Shown one piece after another: positions 24,388-33,138 of a stretch of DNA of 64,000 nucleotides. The notes beneath the pieces are model-generated. The model was not told the DNA's origin. It saw only the letters and a program-made list of their open reading frames with translations, and searched no databases. This stretch comes from Sunxiuqinia sp965372405 (GTDB lineage Bacteria; Bacteroidota; Bacteroidia; Bacteroidales; Prolixibacteraceae): the NCBI GenBank assembly GCA_965372405.1, contig CBDVCE010000020.1:1-64000 (forward strand), given 5' to 3'. Positions within the stretch are counted from its first letter, which is position 1. Every line of letters starts with the position of its first letter. A program made the translations under genes and the position numbers.

Positions 24388-25080
24388 TTACTTGTTCAAT
24401 TTCAATTCTGCACGTGCAATATATTTGTCGATTGAGCGGCCTTCTGCTGTCGTTGGATATTTTTCTTTAATCTCTTTATACAGCGCCAATGCTTTTTTTG
24501 CTTCACCTTCTGACTCAAGCAATGTTGCAGCTTTCATCATGAAAATAGGAGTAGAGAATTCATTATCCGAGAATTTGTATGCTTTTTCATAAGCAGAAAG
24601 AGCTTTGCCCGTTTCGCCTAATTCAATATAAGCATCACCTTTAGCGCCAGTAGCAACAGGAGCTAAAAGAATATCTTCCGTACTAAATCCTTCAAGATAT
24701 TCAATTGCATCTTCAAACTGACCTAATTTAAGATAAGAAACACCAGTGTAATACAAAGATAGATTACCGGCTTTTGTCATTCCGTAATCTTCAATAATAT
24801 CTAGAAAACCAAGGTAGTTTCCATCACCGTTTATGGCAAGGTTGAATGAATCTTTTTCAAAATATTGTTCAGCCATAAACATTTGCTCTTGAGCATCAAC
24901 TTCACGTGGCTGAATGTATAGTTTTGTAAACGAAAGATAAGCAGCAACAATTACTACAGCAACACCAATAACAATGGTGATAATCTTCTGGTTATCTTCA
25001 ATAAACTGTTCCGTTTTTGTCAATGCACCTTCAACTTCTGAAAAAGTGTCTTCGTTCTTGATATTTTTATTCTTTACCAT
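24388..25080 (-). CDS. Membrane-anchored TPR protein (YfgM-like)
   Basis: 230 aa. One N-terminal membrane helix (about 34-54) follows a short cytoplasmic segment and places the rest in the periplasm. Tetratricopeptide-like repeats cover about 65-225 (AGNLSLYYTGVSYLKLGQFEDAIEYL, KGDAYIELGETGKALSAYEKAY, KKALALYKEIKEKYP). This topology resembles YfgM/ancillary translocon proteins, which hold secreted substrates near the Sec machinery. No partner gene adjoins it; the role is inferred from architecture. Confidence 0.75.
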   Translation of the reverse strand: MVKNKNIKNEDTFSEVEGALTKTEQFIEDNQKIITIVIGVAVVIVAAYLSFTKLYIQPREVDAQEQMFMAEQYFEKDSFNLAINGDGNYLGFLDIIEDYGMTKAGNLSLYYTGVSYLKLGQFEDAIEYLEGFSTEDILLAPVATGAKGDAYIELGETGKALSAYEKAYKFSDNEFSTPIFMMKAATLLESEGEAKKALALYKEIKEKYPTTAEGRSIDKYIARAELKLNK

Positions 25081-25111
25081 CTTATAATAAGGTTATTCCA
25101 AATTTGTGACG

Positions 25112-25119
25112 CAAAAATA
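25112..25119 (-). promoter_or_regulatory. -7 box of the TPR gene
   Basis: TATTTTTG on the minus strand fits TAnnTTTG. The predicted leader to the ATG at 25080 is about 26 nt. Confidence 0.5.
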
Positions 25120-25204
25120 GAGTTTTTTATAAAACTTAAGCCACAAAAGACTCATAAAATTTAATATTAATCAACACATTGGTGTTATTAACTTGCTTTG
25201 TGTC

Positions 25205-25242
25205 AAAAATGGTTCGACAACCATTTTTTATTTCTAGTTTTG
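25205..25242 (+). promoter_or_regulatory. recF promoter with an overlapping inverted repeat
   Basis: TAGTTTTG (25235-25242) fits the -7 consensus, 25 bp before the recF ATG. Just upstream, AAAAATGGTT (25205-25214) and AACCATTTTT (25219-25228) form a perfect 10-bp inverted repeat around CGAC. It covers the expected -33 region, so it could be an operator or a hairpin insulating recF from leftward transcription. Confidence 0.5.
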
Positions 25243-25266
25243 TTCGATTAATGAATCGCTATTTAC

Positions 25267-26385
25267 ATGCACATTGAACACTTATCTCTGATTAATTATA
25301 AGAACCTGCAGGAGGTTGATATTGAGTTTTCAGCAAACCTGAATTGTTTTATTGGTAATAACGGGGCTGGCAAAACAAATATGATGGATGCCATCTATTA
25401 TCTGTCGTTTTGTAAAAGCTTTTTGAATTCAGTGGATGGATTGAATATCTCCCATGACGAAGAATTTTTCGTGGTTCAGGGTAAGTATCATCGACTTGAC
25501 TCTGACGAGAATATATACTGTGGATTAAAACGTGGACAGAAAAAGCATTTTAAGCGCAACAAAAAAGAGTATAAAAAGCTTGCTGAGCATATTGGGTTAC
25601 TTCCATTAATCATTATTACTCCTTCTGATATTGATTTAATAATGGGTGGGAGCGAGGAGCGTCGAAAGTTCCTGGATGGCTTGATTTCACAATATGATCA
25701 AGTTTACCTTGATCAGTTATTACGCTATAATAGAGCTTTGCTGCAACGAAATAAGCTATTAAAAGATTTTGCTGCAAATCGTTATTATAATGAGGAAACA
25801 CTTGAGGTTTGGGATGATCAATTAGTTCTTTATGGGAAACAAATTCACGAAAAGCGAGTAGATTACATAAAGAAGCTGCAACCCGTTTTTCAGCATTATT
25901 ACGAGTTAATATCTTCAGGAAAAGAGGCTATTGAAATGGAACATCAGTCGCAATTGTATGATGGTGAATTTTCAGATTTGTTGAAAGAAGCGCTGCAAAA
26001 GGATCGTATGGTTCAGTATACATCAGTAGGTATTCATAAGGATGACATTCTTTTTAAGATAGGCGATTATCCAATTAAAAAACTAGGTTCACAGGGACAG
26101 AAGAAAACATACCTGGTGGCTTTAAAGTTTGCTCAGTTCGATTTTATTAAGCAAATGGCAGGGATGACACCAATTTTATTGCTGGATGATATATTTGATA
26201 AACTGGATAAAAATAGGGTGGAGCAGATTGTGAAATTAGTAGCTAAAGATCAATTTGGACAAATTTTTATTACAGATACAAATCGTGAACATCTGGATCA
26301 GATAATTGCTGAAGAGGATGCAGACTATAAAATTTTCACAGTGAACGATGGAGCGGTAAGCGAAACAAACCATGAGAAGAAGTAA
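25267..26385 (+). CDS. recF: DNA replication/repair protein RecF
   Basis: 372 aa. It is an SMC-like ATPase that loads RecA at gaps. Walker A GNNGAGKT is at about 30-37, the signature LGSQGQKKTYLVALKFAQ at about 278-295, and Walker B ILLLDDIFDKLD at about 304-315. The length fits the family. Its stop overlaps the next gene (DUF721) by 14 bp, a common pairing, so the two form a translationally coupled unit. dnaA is about 20 kb away rather than adjacent. Confidence 0.95.
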   Translation: MHIEHLSLINYKNLQEVDIEFSANLNCFIGNNGAGKTNMMDAIYYLSFCKSFLNSVDGLNISHDEEFFVVQGKYHRLDSDENIYCGLKRGQKKHFKRNKKEYKKLAEHIGLLPLIIITPSDIDLIMGGSEERRKFLDGLISQYDQVYLDQLLRYNRALLQRNKLLKDFAANRYYNEETLEVWDDQLVLYGKQIHEKRVDYIKKLQPVFQHYYELISSGKEAIEMEHQSQLYDGEFSDLLKEALQKDRMVQYTSVGIHKDDILFKIGDYPIKKLGSQGQKKTYLVALKFAQFDFIKQMAGMTPILLLDDIFDKLDKNRVEQIVKLVAKDQFGQIFITDTNREHLDQIIAEEDADYKIFTVNDGAVSETNHEKK

Positions 26386-26662
26386 TACACAAAAACTTAG
26401 CGATGTACTAAAAGATTACATCAATGAAAATAAGCTGGATAGAAAGCTTAATGAACTTGACGTAGTTGCTTCATGGGAAGAATTGTTCGGAAAGACTGTT
26501 GCGCGCTATACCGAATCATTGCGCATTCATAACGGGACGTTATTTGTAAAAACAACTTCTCCAGCTCTTCGGAATGAGCTAATTATGATGAAAGAAGAGA
26601 TTCGTCGCCGCCTCAATGAAAAAGCAGGACAGGAACTCATTCGACAAATAGTTTTTAAATAG
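26372..26662 (+). CDS. DUF721 (DciA-like) protein
   Basis: 96 aa. The order NTQKLSDVLKDYINE, VVASWEELFGKTVARYTESLRI and LFVKTTSPALRNELIMMKEEI is the DUF721 pattern, the same KH-like fold as the helicase-loading protein DciA. It overlaps recF by 14 bp. A role in replication or repair follows from the fold and the neighbour, but no motif shows activity. Confidence 0.85.
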   Translation: MRRSNTQKLSDVLKDYINENKLDRKLNELDVVASWEELFGKTVARYTESLRIHNGTLFVKTTSPALRNELIMMKEEIRRRLNEKAGQELIRQIVFK

Positions 26663-26721
26663 ATCGATTAAAACATCTATCTATCGCAAGACACCGTTCG
26701 GAATCAATCTTGCGTTATCTG

Positions 26722-27141
26722 CTAAAAACGCTCTATTTTGGAAAAGAAGAAATCACTTTCAATTCGTGCATTCTCATCACTATCTGAGCCATGTATTGCA
26801 TTGTGTGATTTAGATTCTGCATAAAGTTTGCGAATGGTTCCATCATCAGCTTCTTTTGGATCAGTTGCCCCGATTAACTTTCGAAAATCTATAACTGCAT
26901 TTTCTTTTTCTAAAATGATAGTTACAATTGGACCTGAACTCATAAAAGTTGTTAAATCTTCATAAAAAGACTTTCCTTTATGAACTGCATAAAACTCAGC
27001 TGCTTGTTCCTTAGTGAGTTGTACGAATTTCATCGCTTTTATTACAAAGCCAGCTTCATTAACTTTTTGAAGGATTGGACCAATTACATTGTTTTTTACT
27101 GCAATTGGTTTAATCATTGTAAAGGTTTGGTTTCCAGCCAT
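26722..27141 (-). CDS. ndk: Nucleoside diphosphate kinase
   Basis: 139 aa. It transfers the gamma-phosphate between nucleoside triphosphates and diphosphates through a phosphohistidine. The active-site block HNAIHGSDSDENARIE contains the catalytic histidine. Other family blocks are TMIKPIAVKNNVIGPI, MSSGPIV and IGATDPKEADDGTIR. The length is normal. It is convergent with the DUF721 gene; no terminator is obvious between them. Confidence 0.95.
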   Translation of the reverse strand: MAGNQTFTMIKPIAVKNNVIGPILQKVNEAGFVIKAMKFVQLTKEQAAEFYAVHKGKSFYEDLTTFMSSGPIVTIILEKENAVIDFRKLIGATDPKEADDGTIRKLYAESKSHNAIHGSDSDENARIESDFFFSKIERF

Positions 27142-27224
27142 AGATGCTTGTTTTTTTATAAATATTCGATTTAACTAATTTAAAAAAATAAATTCCTAAA
27201 ATTAAATGTGGGATGCATTATTTT

Positions 27225-27232
27225 TATATTTG
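27225..27232 (+). promoter_or_regulatory. -7 box of nrnA
   Basis: TATATTTG fits TAnnTTTG exactly. The predicted start near 27239 leaves a leader of about 17 nt before the TTG start at 27256, supporting that unusual start codon. Confidence 0.55.
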
Positions 27233-27255
27233 TATTCTCATAAAAATCAGGCAAT

Positions 27256-28293
27256 TTGAAATCATTTGATATTGATGTAGTTAACCAGATAAAGGCACAA
27301 TTGTTTCAGCTCAGCGGAAATTTAGTTATTGTGCCACATGTAAATCCCGATGGAGATGCTATAGGATCTGCTTTAGGGCTTGCCCAGGTAATAAAAAATT
27401 CAGATAAAAAAGTGACTGTCATTTCTCCAAATAGTTATCCCGATTTTTATAATTGGATGGTAGGGAATGACGAAGTTGTTTATCATTCTTCTGATAAGGA
27501 AAAATCGGGAAAGATTATTGAAGAAGCAGAAATGCTAATCTGCCTTGATTTCAATCACCTTTCAAGAGCTGGTGATATGAAAACCTTAATTGAAGAGTTT
27601 AAAGGAAATTCAGTTCTTATTGATCATCATCCCCAGCCAACTTCATTCACTCAGTTAATGGTTTCACACCCTGAATGTTCATCAACTGCTGAGCTTGTTT
27701 TTCAATTGATAAAAGCAGTTGGCTATGAAAAGCATGTAGATAAAGAAGCTGCTGAAGCTATGTTTTGTGGAATTATGACCGACACCGGTTCATTTGACTA
27801 CAATGTTTCTGATCCGCAAACGTTTCAAACAGTAAGTGAACTGTTAGCTTTAGGTATTGATCAGGATAAAATACATTCAAAGGTGTATGATAATTATTCT
27901 GCCGACCGAATGAAGCTTATGGGGTATTGTTTAAGTGAATGCATGGAAGTATTTCCTGAATATCATGCTGCAGTGATGTACCTTTCGAAAGATGTGCAGA
28001 AAAAGTTTAACTTTGTGCGCGGTGATAGCGAAAGCTTTGTGAACCTGCCACTTTCAATTCAAGGAGTTCATTTTAGTACATTGTTTTCAGAGAAGGATGG
28101 TCAGGTAAAAGCTTCATTTAGATCGAAAGGTGATTTCCCTGTAAATGAGTTTGCCAGAGATAATTTTAATGGAGGAGGACATTGCAACGCAGCCGGAGGG
28201 GAACTTTCTGCATCTTTAAAAGAAGCACTTGATAAATACAGGTCTTTATTACCGGTTTATCAGAAAAAATTAATTGAAACAAAAACAGATTAA
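27256..28293 (+). CDS. nrnA: DHH-family oligoribonuclease/pAp phosphatase
   Basis: 345 aa, apparently starting at TTG (27256), since no ATG lies between the -7 box and the first catalytic motif. DHH domain motifs: HVNPDGDAIGSALG (about 28-41), LICLDFNH (about 94-101), LIDHHPQP (DHH proper, about 121-128) and GIMTDTGSFDY. The C-terminal DHHA1 domain has GGGHCNAAGGE. NrnA-type enzymes degrade nanoRNAs and dephosphorylate 3'-phosphoadenosine 5'-phosphate, and some act on pApA, the product of PgpH. The next gene starts 5 bp downstream. Confidence 0.88.
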   Translation: MKSFDIDVVNQIKAQLFQLSGNLVIVPHVNPDGDAIGSALGLAQVIKNSDKKVTVISPNSYPDFYNWMVGNDEVVYHSSDKEKSGKIIEEAEMLICLDFNHLSRAGDMKTLIEEFKGNSVLIDHHPQPTSFTQLMVSHPECSSTAELVFQLIKAVGYEKHVDKEAAEAMFCGIMTDTGSFDYNVSDPQTFQTVSELLALGIDQDKIHSKVYDNYSADRMKLMGYCLSECMEVFPEYHAAVMYLSKDVQKKFNFVRGDSESFVNLPLSIQGVHFSTLFSEKDGQVKASFRSKGDFPVNEFARDNFNGGGHCNAAGGELSASLKEALDKYRSLLPVYQKKLIETKTD

Positions 28294-28298
28294 AAGTC

Positions 28299-28850
28299 AT
28301 GTTGAAAAATTTTAAGTATTATACACTCGTTTTATTATCTGCTCTATTGGTCTTTACATCCTGTATGAATAATGATGATGACGATATTCCTGAAGAATCT
28401 GGAAATACTCTGGCTGAAGAAGCTGCGCTCCTACAACAATATGTTGCTGCATTAGTTGCCAATGGTAATGACCTAGACACTACTGATGTTGGAGTTGTAA
28501 TTGTTGATATGGAAGCAGGAGAAGGAGATTTTGTATCAGTTGGGGACTCAATTGGAATCGAGTATGCCGGTTTCTTTCTGAATGATAATAACCCTTTTGA
28601 TAGCTCTGCAAATATTGAGGGAGGTGTTTATAGATTCAGACAAGTTGATGGAGTACATATTGTAGGTTTCTATGATGCATTATTTCATTTAAATAAAGGG
28701 GCAATAGGAACTTTTTTACTGCCTTCTAATATTGCATATGGTACTTTGGGAGCAAGAGATCCTTTTGGAAATATTGTAATTCCATCTAACACACCAATTG
28801 TATTCCAGATTAAATTGGTGGATATATACGAAAAAGCAAGTGAAATTTAG
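28299..28850 (+). CDS. FKBP-type prolyl isomerase lipoprotein
   Basis: 183 aa. A lipoprotein signal ends at TSC (Cys about 22), followed by an acidic NNDDDD linker, as in surface- or periplasm-exposed lipoproteins. The FKBP domain is about 75-180: VSVGDSIGIEYAGFF, then VDGVHIVGFYDAL, GAIGTFLLPSNIAYG and NTPIVFQIKLVDI. The usual aromatic active-site residues are only partly kept, so it may act more as a chaperone than an isomerase. It lies 5 bp after nrnA and 32 bp before a second FKBP lipoprotein. Confidence 0.8.
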   Translation: MLKNFKYYTLVLLSALLVFTSCMNNDDDDIPEESGNTLAEEAALLQQYVAALVANGNDLDTTDVGVVIVDMEAGEGDFVSVGDSIGIEYAGFFLNDNNPFDSSANIEGGVYRFRQVDGVHIVGFYDALFHLNKGAIGTFLLPSNIAYGTLGARDPFGNIVIPSNTPIVFQIKLVDIYEKASEI

Positions 28851-28882
28851 ATTTAATTTTGAATTGATAAAATAAGATATTG

Positions 28883-29401
28883 ATGAAAAGGTATTTAATA
28901 TTTACAGTAGTTGCTGTTGCATTAATAGCAGGATTGTCTTCGTGTAACAATGATAATAGTTTGCAGGAATTAGAAGATGAAGAAATGAAAATTCTTGAAG
29001 ATTATATGAGTGTGAATTACCCGAATGCTACACCTACAGCTTCTGGCTTGTATTACATTGAAACTCATGATGCGGGTAAAGATTCTCTGATTGGCTCAGG
29101 AGATGAAGTTCAGATTTATTATTCGGGCAAGTTGCTTTCAAATGGATTTGTTTTTGATTTTAATGTGGATTCATTGGGGAGATATTATGAACCATTAAAA
29201 TTTGTTGTAGGATCTGGAGCTGTTATTTCCGGCATGGATGAAGGAATGACTTATATGAAGGTTGGAGACAAAGCGACTCTCGTAATTCCATCAAGACTTG
29301 GGTATAAAGCAGTCAATGATTATGAACGAAATATACCAAAGTTTTCTACATTGATATTTGATGTTGAGATATATAAACATACGCTATTAGAAAATAGATA
29401 A
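28883..29401 (+). CDS. FKBP-type prolyl isomerase lipoprotein
   Basis: 172 aa from the ATG at 28883; an in-frame TTG immediately before it is not needed. A lipoprotein signal ends at SSC (Cys about 21). The FKBP domain (about 65-170) shows GSGDEVQIYYSGKLLSNGFVFDF, KFVVGSGAVISGMDEGMTYMKVGDKATLVIPSRLGY and FSTLIFDVEI. It is a better match to the FKBP consensus than its neighbour. It resembles gliding-associated GldI and other Bacteroidota envelope FKBPs. It ends the nrnA operon with a strong terminator. Confidence 0.85.
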   Translation: MKRYLIFTVVAVALIAGLSSCNNDNSLQELEDEEMKILEDYMSVNYPNATPTASGLYYIETHDAGKDSLIGSGDEVQIYYSGKLLSNGFVFDFNVDSLGRYYEPLKFVVGSGAVISGMDEGMTYMKVGDKATLVIPSRLGYKAVNDYERNIPKFSTLIFDVEIYKHTLLENR

Positions 29402-29411
29402 TATAAAATAC

Positions 29412-29438
29412 AGCCCGCTTAATGCGGGCTTTCTTTTT
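29412..29438 (+). terminator. Terminator of the nrnA-FKBP operon
   Basis: AGCCCGC (29412-29418) pairs with GCGGGCT (29424-29430) across TTAAT, followed by TTCTTTTTAT. Confidence 0.9.
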
Positions 29439-29440
29439 AT

Positions 29441-30502
29441 ATGGAAAACCAACGAATTACTTTGCTTAAAAAATTGCTGCCGGGATTTATCCCGCTTTTT
29501 GTTTTTATAGCAGTTGATGAAATTTGGGGGACACGGGCAGGCTTGGTTGCTGCATTGGCAATCGGTTCCGTAGAGTTAATCTGGATATATATTCGTGAAA
29601 AACGTTTTGATCGTTTTGTGGTTTTCGATACACTGCTTTTAATGGTGTTAGGAGGGATATCTATTATTCTGGATAACGATATCTTTTTTAAACTGAAGCC
29701 GGGCTTAATTGGCCTTATTTTATGTGCCATACTTGGATTGTCAGCTTATTCAAAGCTTGATATTATTGGCGTAATGACACGGCGGTACATGAAAGGAACT
29801 GAGATTAAAGAAGCTCAGCTTGTTCAGTTGCGTAAGACTTTACGATTGATGTTCTTTGTTTTTCTGGCACATTCCGCATTGGTGTTTTATGCTGCTTTTC
29901 TCATGAGTGATGCCTCGTGGGCATTTATTAGTGGTGGGTTGTTTTATATTTTGTTTGGTGTTGTGTTTTTGTTCGAATTTTTAAAACAACGCAAGCAGCA
30001 AAAAAAGATATTGCTGGAAGAACAGCTACCAATTGTTGATGAATCAGGTAAAGTAATAGGAAAGGCTCCACGTTCGGTTTGTCACAATGGTGAAAAGTTG
30101 TTGCATCCGGTAGTTCATTTGCATGTCCTAAATAAGAGTAAAGCAATCTATTTACAAAAGCGTCCGTTGAATAAACTTATTCAGCCGGGGAAATGGGATA
30201 CTGCTGTTGGTGGACACGTTGCATTTGGTGAAGACATTGAAACTTCATTGAAACGGGAAGCCTGGGAAGAAATCGGACTTCAGAATTTCTCGGCTCGTTT
30301 TCTTACAAAGTATATTTGGGAATCGGAAGTTGAAAAGGAACTGGTTTATGTTTTTATCACCCATGATTTTCAATCCATCAATTTACATTCTGATGAAGTT
30401 GAAGAAGGGCAGTTTTGGACTCGTGGACAAATTAAAAAGAATATGGGTAACGAAGTTTTCACCCCAAATTTTGAGCACGAATTCAAGATGTTGAATTTAT
30501 AG
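29441..30502 (+). CDS. IspZ-like membrane domain-NUDIX fusion
   Basis: 353 aa. The N-terminal part (about 1-185) has five or six membrane helices and the DNDIFFKLKPGLI segment, resembling septation protein A (IspZ/YciB). The C-terminal part (about 205-353) is a NUDIX domain with a full box GX5EX7REUXEEXGU (GGHVAFGE...REAWEEIGL, about 258-280), preceded by IVDESGKVIGKAPRSVCHNG, as in the IPP-isomerase-like/YfcD Nudix group. The enzyme would be tethered to the inner membrane. The substrate is unknown. Its start lies 39 bp past the previous stop and directly after a terminator. Confidence 0.75.
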   Translation: MENQRITLLKKLLPGFIPLFVFIAVDEIWGTRAGLVAALAIGSVELIWIYIREKRFDRFVVFDTLLLMVLGGISIILDNDIFFKLKPGLIGLILCAILGLSAYSKLDIIGVMTRRYMKGTEIKEAQLVQLRKTLRLMFFVFLAHSALVFYAAFLMSDASWAFISGGLFYILFGVVFLFEFLKQRKQQKKILLEEQLPIVDESGKVIGKAPRSVCHNGEKLLHPVVHLHVLNKSKAIYLQKRPLNKLIQPGKWDTAVGGHVAFGEDIETSLKREAWEEIGLQNFSARFLTKYIWESEVEKELVYVFITHDFQSINLHSDEVEEGQFWTRGQIKKNMGNEVFTPNFEHEFKMLNL

Positions 30503-30506
30503 CGCT

Positions 30507-32123
30507 TTATTCAATCGATCTGAAATCCTCTTTTGTTTTCTTTTTTCTGGATGAATCCTTCTTGATGTCAGGTAATGAAATCTCTTTGTCTGGTATAAAT
30601 ATATATTTCCCATTAAAGATATCTTCTTTCCTTTTAGGTCGTATGGAGTCAAACCAATTAAAACCAGGTAGGGTTTTTTGTTCATCCAATATGTCGATAA
30701 GCGGGAGTAGTTCACCTTCAGGATCGTTAATGAATGCAATCTTTTTAACCTTACTATCTGTTAGGAAAATATTGATATTGCTGCTTTCGGCCTTATTTAG
30801 CCCAATAATACCATGTGTATCTCTCGCATAGTAAATTGATTGCCCGTTTCCGTCAACCTCAATTTTATAAAGCTCATTTTTCCTAATGTAGCCCAACATA
30901 TCTCTTCCTTTAATCTGGTTAAATTTAGTTGAGTCTTCCATCGAAACAATAAAAGCTTCCTTCTCCATTTTAATTAGGTCTGGGGCATTAGTCTGGGTTA
31001 TCATTTCAATGTAATTTGCCGACATTTGGTTATTGCCCGACCAAATAACTGGTTCTTTAAATAGCTGAACCGTGGAGTCTTTTGACCAATAAACCATGGA
31101 GTCACATTTTCCCTGCATACCTTCTCTGAAGAACTTTACAGCATAGTAAGCTGTAATAATTTTTTCGTCAGGAATACTATCGGGCATTGTTTTCAAGGTA
31201 TCAGCATGTAGGAATAAGGTATCCGTTTCTGAATAAAGTAGAAAATGAGCTGAATCAGTTACAATAGCTGTTTCTTCCTTTTCATTGTAAAGAATATTAT
31301 TTCCGCGAATAATCATCCGATTTTCAAAGTCATGAATGTCTGCGTTTCCAATAGCTCTGCCATCACCTGTATTTCGATCGTAAAATATTGAATCTGCTAT
31401 AATGTTCTGATCAGGAGTTTTAATAACCGAATTCTTTAGCAATTCTACTTTTCCAGTCATGCTATTGTAAAAACCATATTCGGTGTAAAGTGTGTTTTCA
31501 TCTTCATAAATTGTTGTTGGCCCAACAATTGAAGCGAGCTTATTTTGGGTGAAATAAATTAAGGTGTCCGATTTTAGAATATAATCTTCAGTCAAAGCCA
31601 CAACATTGGTTTTGAAATAGGCTTTATCTAAATCTGCATAATATTCTCCAATAAGACTGGTCAACGTATTTATACTATCCTGAATCTTTCCATTGTTGTC
31701 GTAATACCCAATGTTTAGATCCATGTCAAAGTTCATTGAGTCAGTGGTTAAGGTGATCTCTTTATTGATTAGTTTAACATGTCGTCTAGCTTTTGCCCAT
31801 TTTGTATCACCATTATAGTTCACAAAGTCAGCATATAGATGAAGCGTGTCGTCCTTTAAAATATGAACATTACCAAAAGCATCAACAACATTGGAATTTG
31901 TATAAGAATAGGCACTGTCGCACCACATCCTAATATTTTCATGTCTGATGATTACTGTGGTAACACTGTCTCTAAGAATTCGTTGAGCATTGATTTTTAT
32001 GGCTTTATTATGCTCAATTGATCCGGCTTGTTCAATAATAACCGTTTTCTTTGTTTGACTGAAACCAGCCAGTGCATTACAAAGTAGCAATATTAGTATG
32101 AGTCTGTATTTCAAAACGTTCAT
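30507..32123 (-). CDS. OstA/LptA-like LPS transport protein
   Basis: 538 aa with a signal peptide (about 1-22, ending GFSQ). The N-terminal OstA-like domain (about 25-180) contains RILRDSVTTVIIRHENIRMWCDSAYSY and repeated short beta-strands (VVDAFGNVHILKDDTLHLYAD), the LptA/OstA jellyroll pattern. Further OstA-like repeats continue to about residue 420 (LLKNSVIKTPDQNIIADSIFYD, GRAIGNADIHDFENRMIIRG). It probably carries lipopolysaccharide across the periplasm. It is the last gene of the operon with PpiC/SurA proteins and MoxR, 9 bp after moxR. The C-terminus is basic. Confidence 0.82.
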   Translation of the reverse strand: MNVLKYRLILILLLCNALAGFSQTKKTVIIEQAGSIEHNKAIKINAQRILRDSVTTVIIRHENIRMWCDSAYSYTNSNVVDAFGNVHILKDDTLHLYADFVNYNGDTKWAKARRHVKLINKEITLTTDSMNFDMDLNIGYYDNNGKIQDSINTLTSLIGEYYADLDKAYFKTNVVALTEDYILKSDTLIYFTQNKLASIVGPTTIYEDENTLYTEYGFYNSMTGKVELLKNSVIKTPDQNIIADSIFYDRNTGDGRAIGNADIHDFENRMIIRGNNILYNEKEETAIVTDSAHFLLYSETDTLFLHADTLKTMPDSIPDEKIITAYYAVKFFREGMQGKCDSMVYWSKDSTVQLFKEPVIWSGNNQMSANYIEMITQTNAPDLIKMEKEAFIVSMEDSTKFNQIKGRDMLGYIRKNELYKIEVDGNGQSIYYARDTHGIIGLNKAESSNINIFLTDSKVKKIAFINDPEGELLPLIDILDEQKTLPGFNWFDSIRPKRKEDIFNGKYIFIPDKEISLPDIKKDSSRKKKTKEDFRSIE

Positions 32124-32132
32124 CTAAAAGAA

Positions 32133-33095
32133 TTACATGATTTCATCAATTAGCTGATCAACTGAAATGTTTTCAGCTTCAGCTTTATAGTTTTTAATTA
32201 TGCGGTGTCGCAGAATGGTTTTTGCAACAGCCTGAACATCTTCAATATCTGGAGAATACTTTCCTGATAGAGCAGCATGCGTTTTTGCTCCTAAAACCAA
32301 AAACTGAGAGGCTCGGGGGCCGGCGCCCCATTTAAAATATTTATTGGCAGTTGAGACAGCCAGCTTTGTTTTGGGTCTGGTTTTTGCAGACAGTTCCACG
32401 GCATATCTCAGAACATTATCATTTACTGGAATTTTTAAGATCAAATTCTGAAAAAACTTTATTTCATCAGCCGAAATAATTTCTTTTAATTCTACAGAAT
32501 AATCAGAAGTCGTGTTTTTAACGATGGTTAACTCGTCTTCAAACTTAGGATAATCTAACCAGATTGAAAACATAAAACGATCAAGCTGCGCTTCAGGAAG
32601 GGGATAAGTTCCTTCTTGCTCAATTGGGTTTTGTGTTGCCAAAACAAAAAAAGGCTTGTCGAGTTGATGGCGTTCACCTGCTGCAGTAACAGCTCGTTCT
32701 TGCATCGCCTCAAGTAATGCTGCCTGCGTTTTAGGAGGAGTACGGTTAATTTCATCAGCCAAAATAATATTGGCAAATAAAGGTCCCCTTACAAACTTAA
32801 ACTCACGATCTTTATCCAGAATTTCGGTTCCAATAATATCTGAAGGCATCAAGTCCGGTGTGAATTGAATCCGGTTGTATTTAAGCCCTAATACTTCAGA
32901 AATAGTATTTACCAGAAGTGTTTTCGCAAGTCCTGGAACACCTATTAAAAGGCAGTGTCCACGACTGAATAATGAGATTAGTACCTGCTTGATAATTTCA
33001 TCCTGCCCATAAATGCGCTTCTGGATTTCAGCCTGTAGCAGGTCAATCTTATCTTTTAGTGCGTCAACTGCTTCAACGTCATTTTTAAAGTTCAC
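32133..33095 (-). CDS. MoxR-family AAA+ ATPase
   Basis: 320 aa. Walker A GVPGLAKT is at about 37-44 and Walker B IILADEINRTPPKTQ at about 105-119, followed by the MoxR-typical LEAMQE, LATQNPIEQEGTYPLPEAQLDRFMF sensor region and ARPRASQFL-like C-terminal lid (GPRASQFLVLGAK). MoxR ATPases act as chaperones, usually beside VWA/DUF58 proteins. Here those are absent, and the gene sits in an outer-membrane biogenesis operon between a SurA-like gene and an OstA-like gene. The client is not apparent. Confidence 0.92.
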   Translation of the reverse strand: MNFKNDVEAVDALKDKIDLLQAEIQKRIYGQDEIIKQVLISLFSRGHCLLIGVPGLAKTLLVNTISEVLGLKYNRIQFTPDLMPSDIIGTEILDKDREFKFVRGPLFANIILADEINRTPPKTQAALLEAMQERAVTAAGERHQLDKPFFVLATQNPIEQEGTYPLPEAQLDRFMFSIWLDYPKFEDELTIVKNTTSDYSVELKEIISADEIKFFQNLILKIPVNDNVLRYAVELSAKTRPKTKLAVSTANKYFKWGAGPRASQFLVLGAKTHAALSGKYSPDIEDVQAVAKTILRHRIIKNYKAEAENISVDQLIDEIM

Positions 33096-33138
33096 AGCAA
33101 CAGTTTTATATAGTCAATAATGATGCTCGTAATTCGAT

